A DNA stretch of 64,000 bases from Candidatus Paceibacterota bacterium (GTDB taxonomy: Bacteria; Verrucomicrobiota; Verrucomicrobiia; Limisphaerales; UBA8199). Shown here one piece after another: positions 31,580 to 40,153 of this stretch. The position numbers were made by a program, and so were the translations under genes. The stretch spans positions 1 to 64,000 of the forward strand of contig DAOTCE010000010.1 of the NCBI GenBank assembly GCA_035452965.1, given 5' to 3'. Below the pieces are notes generated by a model. It was given only the letters and a program-made list of their open reading frames with translations, searched no databases and was not told where the DNA came from. Numbering within the stretch: the first letter of the stretch is position 1; each line of letters starts with the position of its first letter.

Positions 31580-33601
31580 ATGCAAGTTACCTCTCTGTTA
31601 AGCCGGCACGAGCACGAGCATGAACACGAACACGGTGAATCGTGCGCGACGTGCGGCCACGATCACGAGCACGCGCCGGTGCGGCTCTGGCAGACGCTGG
31701 TGGGCGTCGTATTCGTCCTCAACGCGTTTCTCGTGGACTGGCTCTTCGAGCAGGGCCACACCGTGGCCAGCGTCAGCGGCCTGATCGGCGCCGTCATCCT
31801 CGGCTATCCCATTGTCTGGACCGCCATCAAGGACATCCGCGCCGGCATCCTCAGCATCAACGAACTGGTGGCCATCGCGGTCCTGGCAGCGTTTGCCACC
31901 GGCGATTACAAGACGGCGGGTGTCGTTGCCTTCTTCATGCTGCTGGGCGAGATCATCGAAACCCGCACCGCCGAAGGCGCGCGCGCCTCCATCGAGCACC
32001 TCATCAAGCTCACCCCCACCAAAGCCCGCCGCATCACCCCGCAGGGTGAGGAGGAGGTCGCCGCCAAAGACCTGGCCGTGGGCGATGTGATCCGCATCCG
32101 CCCCGGCGACAACGTGGCGGCGGACGGCGTCATCCTCAAAGGCCAGGGCTCCTTCAACCAGGCCACGATCACCGGCGAATCCTTGCCGGCGGACAAGAAG
32201 CCGGGCGACGAGGTTTTCGCCGGAACGCAAAACCTCACCGGCGTGCTGGAAATCAAAGTCAGCCGCGCGGGCACCGACACGACGCTGGGCCGCGTGCGCG
32301 AGCTGATCCTCTCCGCGGAGAAGACCAAGCTCCCGATCATGAAGATCGTGGACCAATACATGGGTTTCTACACCCCGCTGGTGCTCGTCATCGCGGCGCT
32401 GGTCTGGGCCTTCACGCGCCAGCTGGACAACGTCATCTCAGTCATCATCTTCAGTTGCCCCTGCGCGTTCATCCTGGCGACCCCTACCGCGATGGTGGCC
32501 GCGCTTTCGGCCGCCGCGCGGCTCGGGATCCTTATCAAGAACGTCGCCGACATCGAGCTGGCGGCGAAGGTCAACGCCTTCGTCTTCGACAAGACCGGCA
32601 CTCTCACCACCGGTGAACTGGCGGTAAGCCGCCTGGCGCCGCTCGACGGCATCACCCCTGCGGAGTTGCTGCGCGTCGCGGCTTCCGCCGAGCGCTACAG
32701 CAACCACCCCACGGCCAAGGCGTTGGCGCAGTTGGCCGGCGAAGCCGGCGTGCCGCTGGCGGAGCCGAAGGATTTTACCGAGACCGCGGGACGCGGCGTG
32801 AAGGCGGAAGTCGGGGGCGCCCGGGTGGTGGTGGGCCGGGCACAATGGCTGCGGGACAACGGTGTGCAGGGGGATTTCCTCAAGTCGGTGGACCTCAACG
32901 AAACCGAAGGCTGGAGCCTCATCTTTGTGGCCCGGGACAGCCAGTGCATTGGCTGGGTGGGTTTGCAGGATCAGACCCGCGCGGATGCCCGCGAGTCGCT
33001 GGTCGAACTGAAGGCCAGTGGCGTGCGGCGCATCGCGATGGTCTCCGGCGACCGCCAGCCCGTGGCCACCCGCGTGGCGCGCGAAATCGGTTGCGAGGAA
33101 GCCCGCGGCGAATGCCTTCCCCAGAATAAGGTCGACTTTGTGCGCGGCGTGAAAGCCAAGGGCTACAAGGTGGCGGTAGTGGGCGACGGTGTGAACGACG
33201 CTCCCGCGCTGGCCGCCGGCGACATCGGCATCGCGATGGGAGCGGCGGGCAGCGAGGTGGCCATCCATAGCGCCACCATTGCGCTGATGAACAACGACCT
33301 CCGACGGCTGCCGTTCCTGGTGAAACTCTCGCGCAGCACTCGCACGGTCATCAACCAGAACTTCCTGTTCGGGCTGGCGTTTATCATCGGGGGCATGACG
33401 CTCTCGGCGCTGAGCTACGTGCCGCCCGTGGTAGCCGCGGTGATGCACACCGGGGGCTCGCTGATTGTGGTATTCAACAGCGCCCGTCTCGTGCGCAAGG
33501 GCGAGGAACTGGAGCATTATCAACCGGCAGCGGCGGCGCCCCGGGCCGAACGTCCGGCCGGGCCGGAGCCCAGGGCCGACCTGGCGCCCGGGATGGCGTG
33601 A
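31580..33601 (+). CDS. P1B-type heavy-metal translocating ATPase
   Basis: A 673-residue metal pump. The N-terminus lacks an HMA domain but has a His-rich tail (HEHEHEHEHGESCATCGHDH). Conserved features are TGES (198-201), the metal-binding CPC in TM6 (293-295), the phosphorylated Asp in DKTGT (337-341), the HP-type motif in RYSNHPTAKALAQ, and VVGDGVNDAPALAAGDIGIA. In the last helices the motif reads MHTGGSLIVVFNSARLVR. This position holds Asp in zinc/cadmium exporters (ADTGAT) and HEGG in cobalt-type pumps, so the metal is uncertain. Its position inside an ABC/SPFH operon is unusual. Confidence 0.93.
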   Translation: MQVTSLLSRHEHEHEHEHGESCATCGHDHEHAPVRLWQTLVGVVFVLNAFLVDWLFEQGHTVASVSGLIGAVILGYPIVWTAIKDIRAGILSINELVAIAVLAAFATGDYKTAGVVAFFMLLGEIIETRTAEGARASIEHLIKLTPTKARRITPQGEEEVAAKDLAVGDVIRIRPGDNVAADGVILKGQGSFNQATITGESLPADKKPGDEVFAGTQNLTGVLEIKVSRAGTDTTLGRVRELILSAEKTKLPIMKIVDQYMGFYTPLVLVIAALVWAFTRQLDNVISVIIFSCPCAFILATPTAMVAALSAAARLGILIKNVADIELAAKVNAFVFDKTGTLTTGELAVSRLAPLDGITPAELLRVAASAERYSNHPTAKALAQLAGEAGVPLAEPKDFTETAGRGVKAEVGGARVVVGRAQWLRDNGVQGDFLKSVDLNETEGWSLIFVARDSQCIGWVGLQDQTRADARESLVELKASGVRRIAMVSGDRQPVATRVAREIGCEEARGECLPQNKVDFVRGVKAKGYKVAVVGDGVNDAPALAAGDIGIAMGAAGSEVAIHSATIALMNNDLRRLPFLVKLSRSTRTVINQNFLFGLAFIIGGMTLSALSYVPPVVAAVMHTGGSLIVVFNSARLVRKGEELEHYQPAAAAPRAERPAGPEPRADLAPGMA

Positions 33602-33669
33602 GAAGAATCCCCCACTCCAAACCCGCGGATCTGCCCGAGTTGCGACACCGGGAGGCCGCAGTGATTTGA

Positions 33670-34881
33670 ATGAGCATGGCCATGACTGACAAAGACCCGC
33701 GCTCCAACGGCGAAGTAGTCGTTTCCGTTCGCGGCCTGATCAAGGTCTTCAAGGACTTCTGGGGCCGGCCCAAGGCCCGCGCGGTGGATAATGTGGACTT
33801 CGACGTGCGGCGCGGCGAGGTGTTCGGCCTGCTGGGCCCAAACGGTTCCGGCAAATCCACCACCGTGAAGTTGATCCTGGGGCTGCTGTACCCGACGAAG
33901 GGCCACATCAACGTTTTCGGCCGCTCACCCCGCCACGTGGCAACGAAGGCGCGCATCGGCTACCTGCCGGAGGAGTCTTATCTTTACCGCTACCTCAATT
34001 CCCACGAGACGCTGGATTTCTTCGGCAACCTCTTCCGGCTGCCCGGGAATGATCGCAAGGACCGGGCGGAGCAGTTGCTCGAGATGGTCGGCTTGAGCCA
34101 GGCCCGCATGCGGGCGGTGGGCGAGTTCTCCAAGGGCATGCAGCGCCGCATCGGCCTGGCGCAGGCGCTCATCAATGATCCGGATCTGGTGATCCTGGAT
34201 GAGCCGACTTCCGGCCTCGATCCCATCGGCTGCCGCGAGGTGAAAGATCTGATTCTGGCCCTGGCGCGCCGCGGCAAGACAGTCATCCTGAGCAGCCACC
34301 TGCTGGCCGACGTGGAGGACGTGTGCGACCGCGTGGTCATTTACTACGGGGGCAAGATCCAGGCCATGGGCCCGTTGCGGGAGTTGCTGGCCACGCCCGA
34401 CGCGATTCGCATCACTACTCCCGCCCTCCCCCGCGAGACCATGGAGCGCGTGCTGGGCATCATCCGCCAGGACGTCGCGGAGGATAGAGTCACCATTGAC
34501 ACACCCACTCAGAACCTGGAGCGCTACTTTCTGGACGTGGTGCGGACGGCGCGTCAGGCTGCGGCGGAGACTTCCGGCGCGATGTCCGGCGCCCGGGTGG
34601 CCGCTTACCTGCGCGGCGAGGCCACCGCCAAGCTGGCACCGGACAAGATCCTGGAGCGGCTCGCCGCCCCGCAAGCCGCCGCGCCAAAGCCTGCCGCAGC
34701 ATCCGAGCCGCTCGAAACGGTTGACCAGCAAAAGCTGGCGTCTTTGACAAGACCAGCGGAGCCGCTGACCCCGACTCCCGGGGCCGCGCCTGCGCCTGCG
34801 CCCGCGCCAACGCCGAGCGAGGAGGAATTGCGCAAGGCTGAAGCGAAGCTGGCGTTGTTGGTGAAGAAAGAGAAACAGTAG
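33670..34881 (+). CDS. ABC transporter ATP-binding protein (NatA/CcmA-like) with Pro/Ala-rich tail
   Basis: A 403-residue protein. The nucleotide-binding domain covers about residues 10-230: Walker A GPNGSGKSTT, signature FSKGMQRRIGLAQAL, Walker B with LVILDEPTSGLDPIG, and the switch His in VILSSHLLADVEDV. The Gln loop region is ARIGYLPEESYLYRYLNSHE. The C-terminal about 170 residues comprise a regulatory-like domain and a Pro/Ala tail (PAEPLTPTPGAAPAPAPAPT). It probably drives the two ABC-2 permeases of the operon. The exported substrate is not identifiable. Confidence 0.92.
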   Translation: MSMAMTDKDPRSNGEVVVSVRGLIKVFKDFWGRPKARAVDNVDFDVRRGEVFGLLGPNGSGKSTTVKLILGLLYPTKGHINVFGRSPRHVATKARIGYLPEESYLYRYLNSHETLDFFGNLFRLPGNDRKDRAEQLLEMVGLSQARMRAVGEFSKGMQRRIGLAQALINDPDLVILDEPTSGLDPIGCREVKDLILALARRGKTVILSSHLLADVEDVCDRVVIYYGGKIQAMGPLRELLATPDAIRITTPALPRETMERVLGIIRQDVAEDRVTIDTPTQNLERYFLDVVRTARQAAAETSGAMSGARVAAYLRGEATAKLAPDKILERLAAPQAAAPKPAAASEPLETVDQQKLASLTRPAEPLTPTPGAAPAPAPAPTPSEEELRKAEAKLALLVKKEKQ

Positions 34882-34912
34882 CCTGTGGCCGCGGCCTAAG
34901 CTCGTTCTACCC

Positions 34913-36292
34913 ATGCAACCTCTGCTTGCCATCGCCGGGTTGACCTGGAAAGCCGCCTTCCGGTTCCGGTTGTTCCTGGTCGTGGCGATTCTGTTGCTGG
35001 GCAGCGTGGTGGGCCTGCCTTTATTGATCAAAGATGACGGCACCGCGCGCGGATTCACACAGATTTTGCTGACCTACACGCTGGGCACCATCTCCGCCCT
35101 GCTCGGGCTGTCCACGCTCTGGCTGGCCTGCGGCACCTTGGCGCGTGACATCGAGGATTGCACCATCCAGGTGGTCGCCGCCAAACCGATCACCCGGTGG
35201 CAAATCTGGCTGGGCAAATGGCTGGGCATCCTGTCTCTGAATGCCGCCTTGCTTGCCTTGTCTGGCGCCAGCGTCTATGGATTGCTCCTGTGGCGCGCAA
35301 CCCGCCTGCCGGCCGGCCAGCAGAAGATTCTGCGCGACGAGGTGCTCGTGGCTCGCGGCTCGGCCAAACCGCCCAGCCTGGACAAGCAAATCGCGGCCGA
35401 GGCCGACCAGTTGCTCCGGGAACAACTGCAGAAATACCCGGACCTGCGGGCCAATATTCCCCAGGCCAGGAAGGAAATTCTGGAACAGGTCAAGGCCGAG
35501 TACCAGGTGGTGCCCCCGGCGTACGCGCATGTCTGGGAAGTGGATTTGAGCGCGGCCAAAGGCATCGAGCGCGGCCAGACGATTCACCTGCGCATCAAGT
35601 TCAACGCCGCGGACAGGAACATGTCCGGCACTTTTAACGGCGGCTTGTGGGTCGGTGTGCCGGGCAAGACGCCCTTGAGTTCCCGGGAGGTGACGAGCCT
35701 GGCGACGGACACCTTTCATGAGTTCGAGATTCCCGCCAATTACGACGACCGGGGCATCCTGACGGTAGCCTTCGGCAACGCGAACAACACGGCGCTCCTG
35801 TTCCCGCTTGAGGATGGCATGGAGGTGCTCTACCGCCAGGGCAGCTTTGGGCTTAACTTCGCGCGCGGGCTGGGAATTATCTTCTGCTGGATGATTCTGC
35901 TGGCCACGCTCGGGCTGGCCTCGGCCAGCTTCCTCTCCTTCCCGGTGGCGGCCTTCCTGTCCCTGGCCGTCCTGGGCTTGGCGCTCTCAAGCGGGACCAT
36001 TGCCAATGTGGTGGAGGAGGGGACCTTGATGGGCTTCAACGAAGAGACCAGCAAGTTTGGCCATTCGCCCTTGGACGCCGTTGCCATCCCCGTGTTTCGG
36101 GCGGTGCTCAGCCTGATCAACCTGGCCAAGGACTTCTCCCCCATTGATTCGCTCAGCACCGGCCGCAGCGTCCCCTGGACAGAGCTGGGTCGGGCGTTTG
36201 GCCAAATCGTGCTGCTGCTGGGTGGAATCATCGGATCAGCGGGCGTCTTCATCTTCACCCGTCGCGAATTGGCGACGGCTCAGGCCCAATGA
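34913..36292 (+). CDS. ABC-2 type permease with large extracytoplasmic domain
   Basis: A 459-residue membrane protein. The N-terminal helices (FRLFLVVAILLLGSVVGLPL, LLTYTLGTISALLGLSTLWL) and LARDIEDCTIQVVAAKPITR follow the ABC-2 permease pattern. A soluble domain covers about residues 130-300 (VDLSAAKGIERGQTIHLRIK, GGLWVGVPGKTPLSSREVTS), and a C-terminal bundle of helices ends in the cytoplasm. The soluble domain resembles a beta-sandwich. It lies 31 bases after the ATPase and is the second permease in the operon, so the transporter is probably a heterodimer with the first-gene product. Confidence 0.85.
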   Translation: MQPLLAIAGLTWKAAFRFRLFLVVAILLLGSVVGLPLLIKDDGTARGFTQILLTYTLGTISALLGLSTLWLACGTLARDIEDCTIQVVAAKPITRWQIWLGKWLGILSLNAALLALSGASVYGLLLWRATRLPAGQQKILRDEVLVARGSAKPPSLDKQIAAEADQLLREQLQKYPDLRANIPQARKEILEQVKAEYQVVPPAYAHVWEVDLSAAKGIERGQTIHLRIKFNAADRNMSGTFNGGLWVGVPGKTPLSSREVTSLATDTFHEFEIPANYDDRGILTVAFGNANNTALLFPLEDGMEVLYRQGSFGLNFARGLGIIFCWMILLATLGLASASFLSFPVAAFLSLAVLGLALSSGTIANVVEEGTLMGFNEETSKFGHSPLDAVAIPVFRAVLSLINLAKDFSPIDSLSTGRSVPWTELGRAFGQIVLLLGGIIGSAGVFIFTRRELATAQAQ

Positions 36293-37812
36293 GCGGCAAA
36301 CTCAAACAGTCCCTGCTGCTCCTGCTCGCCGCCATGCTGCTGGTGGGGGCTGGCTTCATGCAGCAGTCGCTCAACCACGACCGCGACCGGCTGGGCCTGA
36401 CGCGCGTTCAGCCGCTGGATAACGCGCCGCCTGTCCTCGCCTTCACCACCGTTGCGCTGGGCGGCTTTCGCGGGCTGATTTCCAACGCGCTGTGGATGCG
36501 CGCCACCGATCTGCAAGACGAGGACAAGTTCTTCGAGATGGCTCAACTGGCGGATTGGATCACAAAGCTGGAACCTCATTTCGTGCACGTCTGGCTCGTG
36601 CAGGCCTGGAACATGGCTTACAACATTTCCGTGAAGTTCAAGGCCTCCAGCCCCGGCGAATACCCCGACCGCTGGCGCTGGGTCAAGGCCGGCATCGAAC
36701 TCTTGCGCGACGACGGGCTCCGCTACAACCCGAACGAGACGCTGATCTACCGCGAGCTGGCTTGGTTCTTTCAGCACAAGCTCGGCCAGAACCTCGATGA
36801 CGCGAGCATGTACTACAAACAGCACTGGGCCAACGAGATGGCCAAAGTCTTCGACAAGAAGGCGCCAAACCTGGAGGAGCTGATCCATCCCCAGACCGAC
36901 GACCAGCGGGCGCGCGCCCGGCTGCTGCGCGAGACCTACAAAATGGACCCGGAGTACATGCGGGAATTGGACAAGGAATACGGGCCGCTGGAATGGCGGT
37001 TGCCGGAGGCGCACGCGATATACTGGGCGGCCCTGGGACTGAAGAAGGCGAGGGAGAATCCCACCAAGGTCAAGGAAGACGACCTGATTACTCTGCGCCG
37101 GGTCATTTATCAATCCATGATGCTGAGTTTCCACCGCGGGCGGCTGGTGACTAACCCGTACGTGAACTCATTCGAGTTCGGCCCGAACCTGGACATCATC
37201 CCCAAAGTGAACCTGGCCTACGAGCGGGCGGCCGAGGAGGATAAGAACAACCGCGACCACATTCTGAAGGCGCACCGGAATTTCCTGCGCGACGCCGCTT
37301 ATTTCCTCTACGAATACAATCGCCTGGCCGACGCGGCCGAATGGTACCGCTACCTGTCCACCAAGTACCCGGACAAACCGTTGCTCACCGGTGATACCAA
37401 CTCCCTGCCCGGCCGGATGACCCTGGATCAGTATGCCGTGGCCCGAGTGCAGGAGGACGTGAGCGACAGCGGAGGTCACGACCGGACCCAGGGGGTCATT
37501 GAAGGGTTGCTGGTCAATTCCTACCGGAACATGGCACTGAATGAAGACGCTCCCGCGGCCGGTTACAGGCTGCTGGCGCAAAAGGTCTGGGAGGCCTACC
37601 AAAGCACGATGCCCAAAGAGCGGATGCAGGCGATAGGCTTGCGGCCCTTCGAAGAAATTGACCGGGAAATCCGCGGCCGCATGCTCGATCCCCGCGAAGG
37701 CACGCCGTTCGAATTCCGGGCGGTTCTGCGCACCAAGCTGGGAGAACCTCCGGAGCCGCCTCCGTCTCCCGCGGCAACCAATGAGCCTCCAGCAAGAGTA
37801 TCGAGCCAGTAA
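36289..37812 (+). CDS. Membrane-anchored TPR-like hypothetical protein
   Basis: A 507-residue protein. ATG 36289 overlaps the permease stop by four bases (ATGA), so the two are coupled. One N-terminal helix (LLLLLAAMLLVGAGFMQQSL) may anchor it with the body outside the cytoplasm. The body is helical with repeated Trp/Tyr patterns (KFFEMAQLADWITKLEPHFV, VWLVQAWNMAYNISVKFKAS, NETLIYRELAWFFQHKLGQN, EWYRYLSTKYPDKPLL), like TPR repeats. I recall similar proteins beside ABC genes in this phylum. It ends the operon. Function is unknown, but a transporter accessory is plausible. Confidence 0.75.
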   Translation: MSGKLKQSLLLLLAAMLLVGAGFMQQSLNHDRDRLGLTRVQPLDNAPPVLAFTTVALGGFRGLISNALWMRATDLQDEDKFFEMAQLADWITKLEPHFVHVWLVQAWNMAYNISVKFKASSPGEYPDRWRWVKAGIELLRDDGLRYNPNETLIYRELAWFFQHKLGQNLDDASMYYKQHWANEMAKVFDKKAPNLEELIHPQTDDQRARARLLRETYKMDPEYMRELDKEYGPLEWRLPEAHAIYWAALGLKKARENPTKVKEDDLITLRRVIYQSMMLSFHRGRLVTNPYVNSFEFGPNLDIIPKVNLAYERAAEEDKNNRDHILKAHRNFLRDAAYFLYEYNRLADAAEWYRYLSTKYPDKPLLTGDTNSLPGRMTLDQYAVARVQEDVSDSGGHDRTQGVIEGLLVNSYRNMALNEDAPAAGYRLLAQKVWEAYQSTMPKERMQAIGLRPFEEIDREIRGRMLDPREGTPFEFRAVLRTKLGEPPEPPPSPAATNEPPARVSSQ

Positions 37813-37879
37813 GGCTGGGCGGTGCTGAGAGCTGCTGTTGCGGCGGATTGATCCCTGGCCCAGCTTGGCTAGGTGTGGA

Positions 37880-38488
37880 TCAGCGTGCGGCAAGCCCGCC
37901 CCACGTTGGCCGCATCAGTGTGGTTCCGTAATCCGGCAGTGTGTAGGCCGTTACATACGCGCCGACGAAATTGTCGGGCAACGGAACACGCCGCTTGATC
38001 TGCTTGCGCAGCACCGCGCCGTATGCGCGGCTGTCCGAGCTAAAGAACCGGTTGTCGCCCAGCACGAAATACTCTCCTTCCCCAAGCACAAAGACCGCCC
38101 CTCGTCGCGCTCGCTCGCGGGGGAACGTGTAGCTGTGTTTGGGCAGGTAAGGCTCCACCAGTAGCTGCCGGTTAATGAACACGCGCCCTCGCCAGAGTTG
38201 AACCGTTTCGCCCGGCAACCCAACGATGCGCTTCAGCGCCTCGTCCTCCTGGCCATCGTCGAGGATGACAACGTCCCCGCGCTCAAGCGGTGTCGAAATG
38301 GGCGTCCCATAGAGATGCGTCCCCGGAGGATAATAGGGCTCCATGCTCGAGCCCTCCACCACATACACGGAGCCGACAAAGACCCGGCCAGCGCCCACTC
38401 CCAGCGCCACAGCCAAGACGCCCCCGATCAACGTGCGGCAAGAGCGGCTTTCCCACAATTTCTGCATCAAGTGGCGAAGGTGCGCCAT
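37880..38488 (-). CDS. lepB: Signal peptidase I
   Basis: Removes signal peptides from Sec and Tat substrates at the outer face of the cytoplasmic membrane. It has 202 residues with one N-terminal helix (TLIGGVLAVALGVGAGRVFV). The catalytic Ser48 is in VEGSSMEPYYPPGTHLYG, and Lys86 is in DEALKRIVGLPGETVQLWRG. The conserved region near the end is FVLGDNRFFSSDSRAYGAV. This is the compact single-helix type. ATG start. It is convergent with the transporter operon and independent of it. Confidence 0.95.
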   Translation of the reverse strand: MAHLRHLMQKLWESRSCRTLIGGVLAVALGVGAGRVFVGSVYVVEGSSMEPYYPPGTHLYGTPISTPLERGDVVILDDGQEDEALKRIVGLPGETVQLWRGRVFINRQLLVEPYLPKHSYTFPRERARRGAVFVLGEGEYFVLGDNRFFSSDSRAYGAVLRKQIKRRVPLPDNFVGAYVTAYTLPDYGTTLMRPTWGGLAAR

Positions 38489-38745
38489 ATTTTGTACTCG
38501 GTGTCTCGTAATAAGTCAGTGGTTGCCGGAGTAACTGCGCTATGTTCAAGGCGCATCCCGGTTTTGCTGATCAAGTTCCTTGGGTGCTGCAGATTTGCTG
38601 CCAACTGCAGTTCAAGCGCGCAGGCGAGGATACAAAGTGCAGGGGCCTTCAATCCCCGCTGCGCTGCCAACGAAGATCCCTCCGCGGAGATGAACCTGGA
38701 TTAGTCGCAGATAACGAAGCCAACGCCCGGCGCTGATGGCCGGCT

Positions 38746-39183
38746 CTAACCGTAGGCGTATTCGGCTATAAGGTACATCAGGCCGTCTGCCGCGATGAGC
38801 AGGTAAAAATACTCGAACTGCGCCCCGCTTTTCAGCTTGAACTGGGCTGGCCTCCCCGCAATCCCCCAAAGCTCATTCGGGACCACAGCCCCACCCGCCT
38901 TTTCAATCGCCCATTGCCATTGACGATTGTCCTGCTCGATCCTCTCCAGCTTGAACGTGGCCACAATGTTGGTGACAGCCTGCGCATGGTACTGCGCCAC
39001 GACGTAGCCGCCACGCGAAGAGAGCGGGGCTTGGGTGCGATTAGGCACGATTCTGATGTCCCGGTCGGCCAAGTGGCCTACCAACTCCTTTGGAAGTCCA
39101 TTGTCAAAACTGCACCCGCCCACGAGCAAACCGGCTGCCACCAGATAACACTTGAACTTGCTTACGACAGAATCGCCACTCAC
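38746..39183 (-). CDS. Putative lipoprotein, 145 aa
   Basis: A GTG start at 39183 gives VSGDSVVSKFKCYLVAAGLL then VGGC, a lipoprotein signal whose lipobox Cys is at about residue 24. A TTG at 39216 would lengthen the N-terminus without adding hydrophobicity. The mature part (RDIRIVPNRTQAPLSSRGGY, VATFKLERIEQDNRQWQWAI, GAQFEYFYLLIAADGLMYLI) is a small beta-rich domain with no recognised family. The next gene upstream on the same strand is the 52-residue YqaE-like gene, 44 bases away. Confidence 0.65.
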   Translation of the reverse strand: MSGDSVVSKFKCYLVAAGLLVGGCSFDNGLPKELVGHLADRDIRIVPNRTQAPLSSRGGYVVAQYHAQAVTNIVATFKLERIEQDNRQWQWAIEKAGGAVVPNELWGIAGRPAQFKLKSGAQFEYFYLLIAADGLMYLIAEYAYG

Positions 39184-39227
39184 GAAGCCCCCCGCCCTCG
39201 CTGGAGCCAACGGCAATCTTGATGCGA

Positions 39228-39386
39228 CTACTTCAAGATCAGGTAGAGTGCATGGAGTAAGCCGGGAACCCAGAAGAAAAGACAGAGAACTATGTTGATG
39301 ATTGTATCCTTGGCCGACTTGGTCTTCAGATAAACCGCCAGCGGCGGGAGCAGAATTGCGAGAATAATCAGAACCAGTTTACTCAT
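39228..39386 (-). CDS. YqaE/Pmp3-family small membrane protein, 52 aa
   Basis: The minus strand reads MSKLVLIILAILLPPLAVYL from ATG 39386, then KTKSAKDTIINIVLCLFFWV and PGLLHALYLILK before TAG. Two membrane helices joined by a short basic loop, the LPPLAVYL motif and the FFWVPGLLHALYLI ending are diagnostic of the YqaE/Pmp3 (UPF0057) family. Members affect membrane potential and respond to stress in yeast, plants and bacteria. The exact role here is unknown. Confidence 0.93.
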   Translation of the reverse strand: MSKLVLIILAILLPPLAVYLKTKSAKDTIINIVLCLFFWVPGLLHALYLILK

Positions 39387-39489
39387 TTTGCTGTGCCCTT
39401 TCTGGCGCCAGAGTCTTACGGCTGGCTTCCGAAGTCAAGGGCTGGGGCGGATTTCCAGGCAACCCCGCTGGCGATTCATCGTCTCGCAC

Positions 39490-39750
39490 TCCCCATGGGA
39501 TACGCACCGCAGCACCACCATGATGTCACCGTGGCCCCGAGCCAGAGGTGCAGGGATCAGCGGGGACTGGAGAAGACAGGCAGCCAGCATCGCCGTGCCA
39601 AATGTGGAGAGTGCGCTGGTTGGAGGTAGTGAGGGCCTATCCGCTTCTGGCCGGGGAGCAATGATGACCATGTATTCCCTGTGTCTTGGCTATCCGGGGG
39701 TGTGCGGGTGAAAGCCGCCGTTAGCACTTCCCGGAATTCGGTGATGAACC
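39490..39750. repeat. Dispersed repeat, copy 2 (half-palindrome plus about 250 bp)
   Basis: The block starts with the right arm of the palindrome (ctccccatgggatacgcacc) and continues with blocks shared with 45781-45995: agcaccaccatg, gtcaccgt, atcagcggggactgg, and near the end gcgggt, gcactt.ccgga and tgaaccg. The first arm of the palindrome is missing. Degenerate but clearly related. Confidence 0.75.
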
Positions 39751-39769
39751 GAAATATAAAGGTTGAGTA

Positions 39770-39846
39770 TGGCGGGAGCGGCGGGGCTCGAACCCGTAAC
39801 CTCTGCCGTGACAGGGCAGCGCTCTAACCAATTGAGCTACGCCCCC
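39770..39846 (-). tRNA. tRNA-Asp (anticodon GTC)
   Basis: A 77-base cloverleaf on the minus strand with an encoded CCA end. Acceptor GGGGGCG pairs with CGCTCCC (one G-U), the D-arm is GCTC...GAGC, the anticodon stem is CTGCC/GGCAG with loop CTGTCAC, and the T-loop is TTCGAGC. One mismatch sits at the base of the T stem. Discriminator G fits Asp. Confidence 0.93.
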
Positions 39847-40153
39847 GCTAGGGGCAGAAGAACCTAGAGAAAACCTCTGTTCGCGTCAAGCGCATCCAAA
39901 CGAATTGTTCGGGCAGCAGACGCCAAGGAGGTGGGGGTGGGGAACCCCGCTGAAGAAACGTGCTGCCACCCGAACACGGTAAACGTATGCCAGCTGCCCT
40001 CAACCTGTCAACCGACAAGTATGCGGAATCTCCCCTTCCCGGGGCGCGCCGGCCAGGTCCTGCCGGCCCGGCTGAGGCAGTTATGACGTTGCCAAGCCGG
40101 GCGCCGACGCCTATGCTTCGAAGTCCCGGCGCCAGGCAGCACCGTTGGTCAAC
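39847..40153. other. Intergenic region between tRNA-Asp and scpA
   Basis: 307 bases between tRNA-Asp and scpA. Short GC-rich open frames only. It should hold promoters in both directions; none is clear. Confidence 0.35.
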
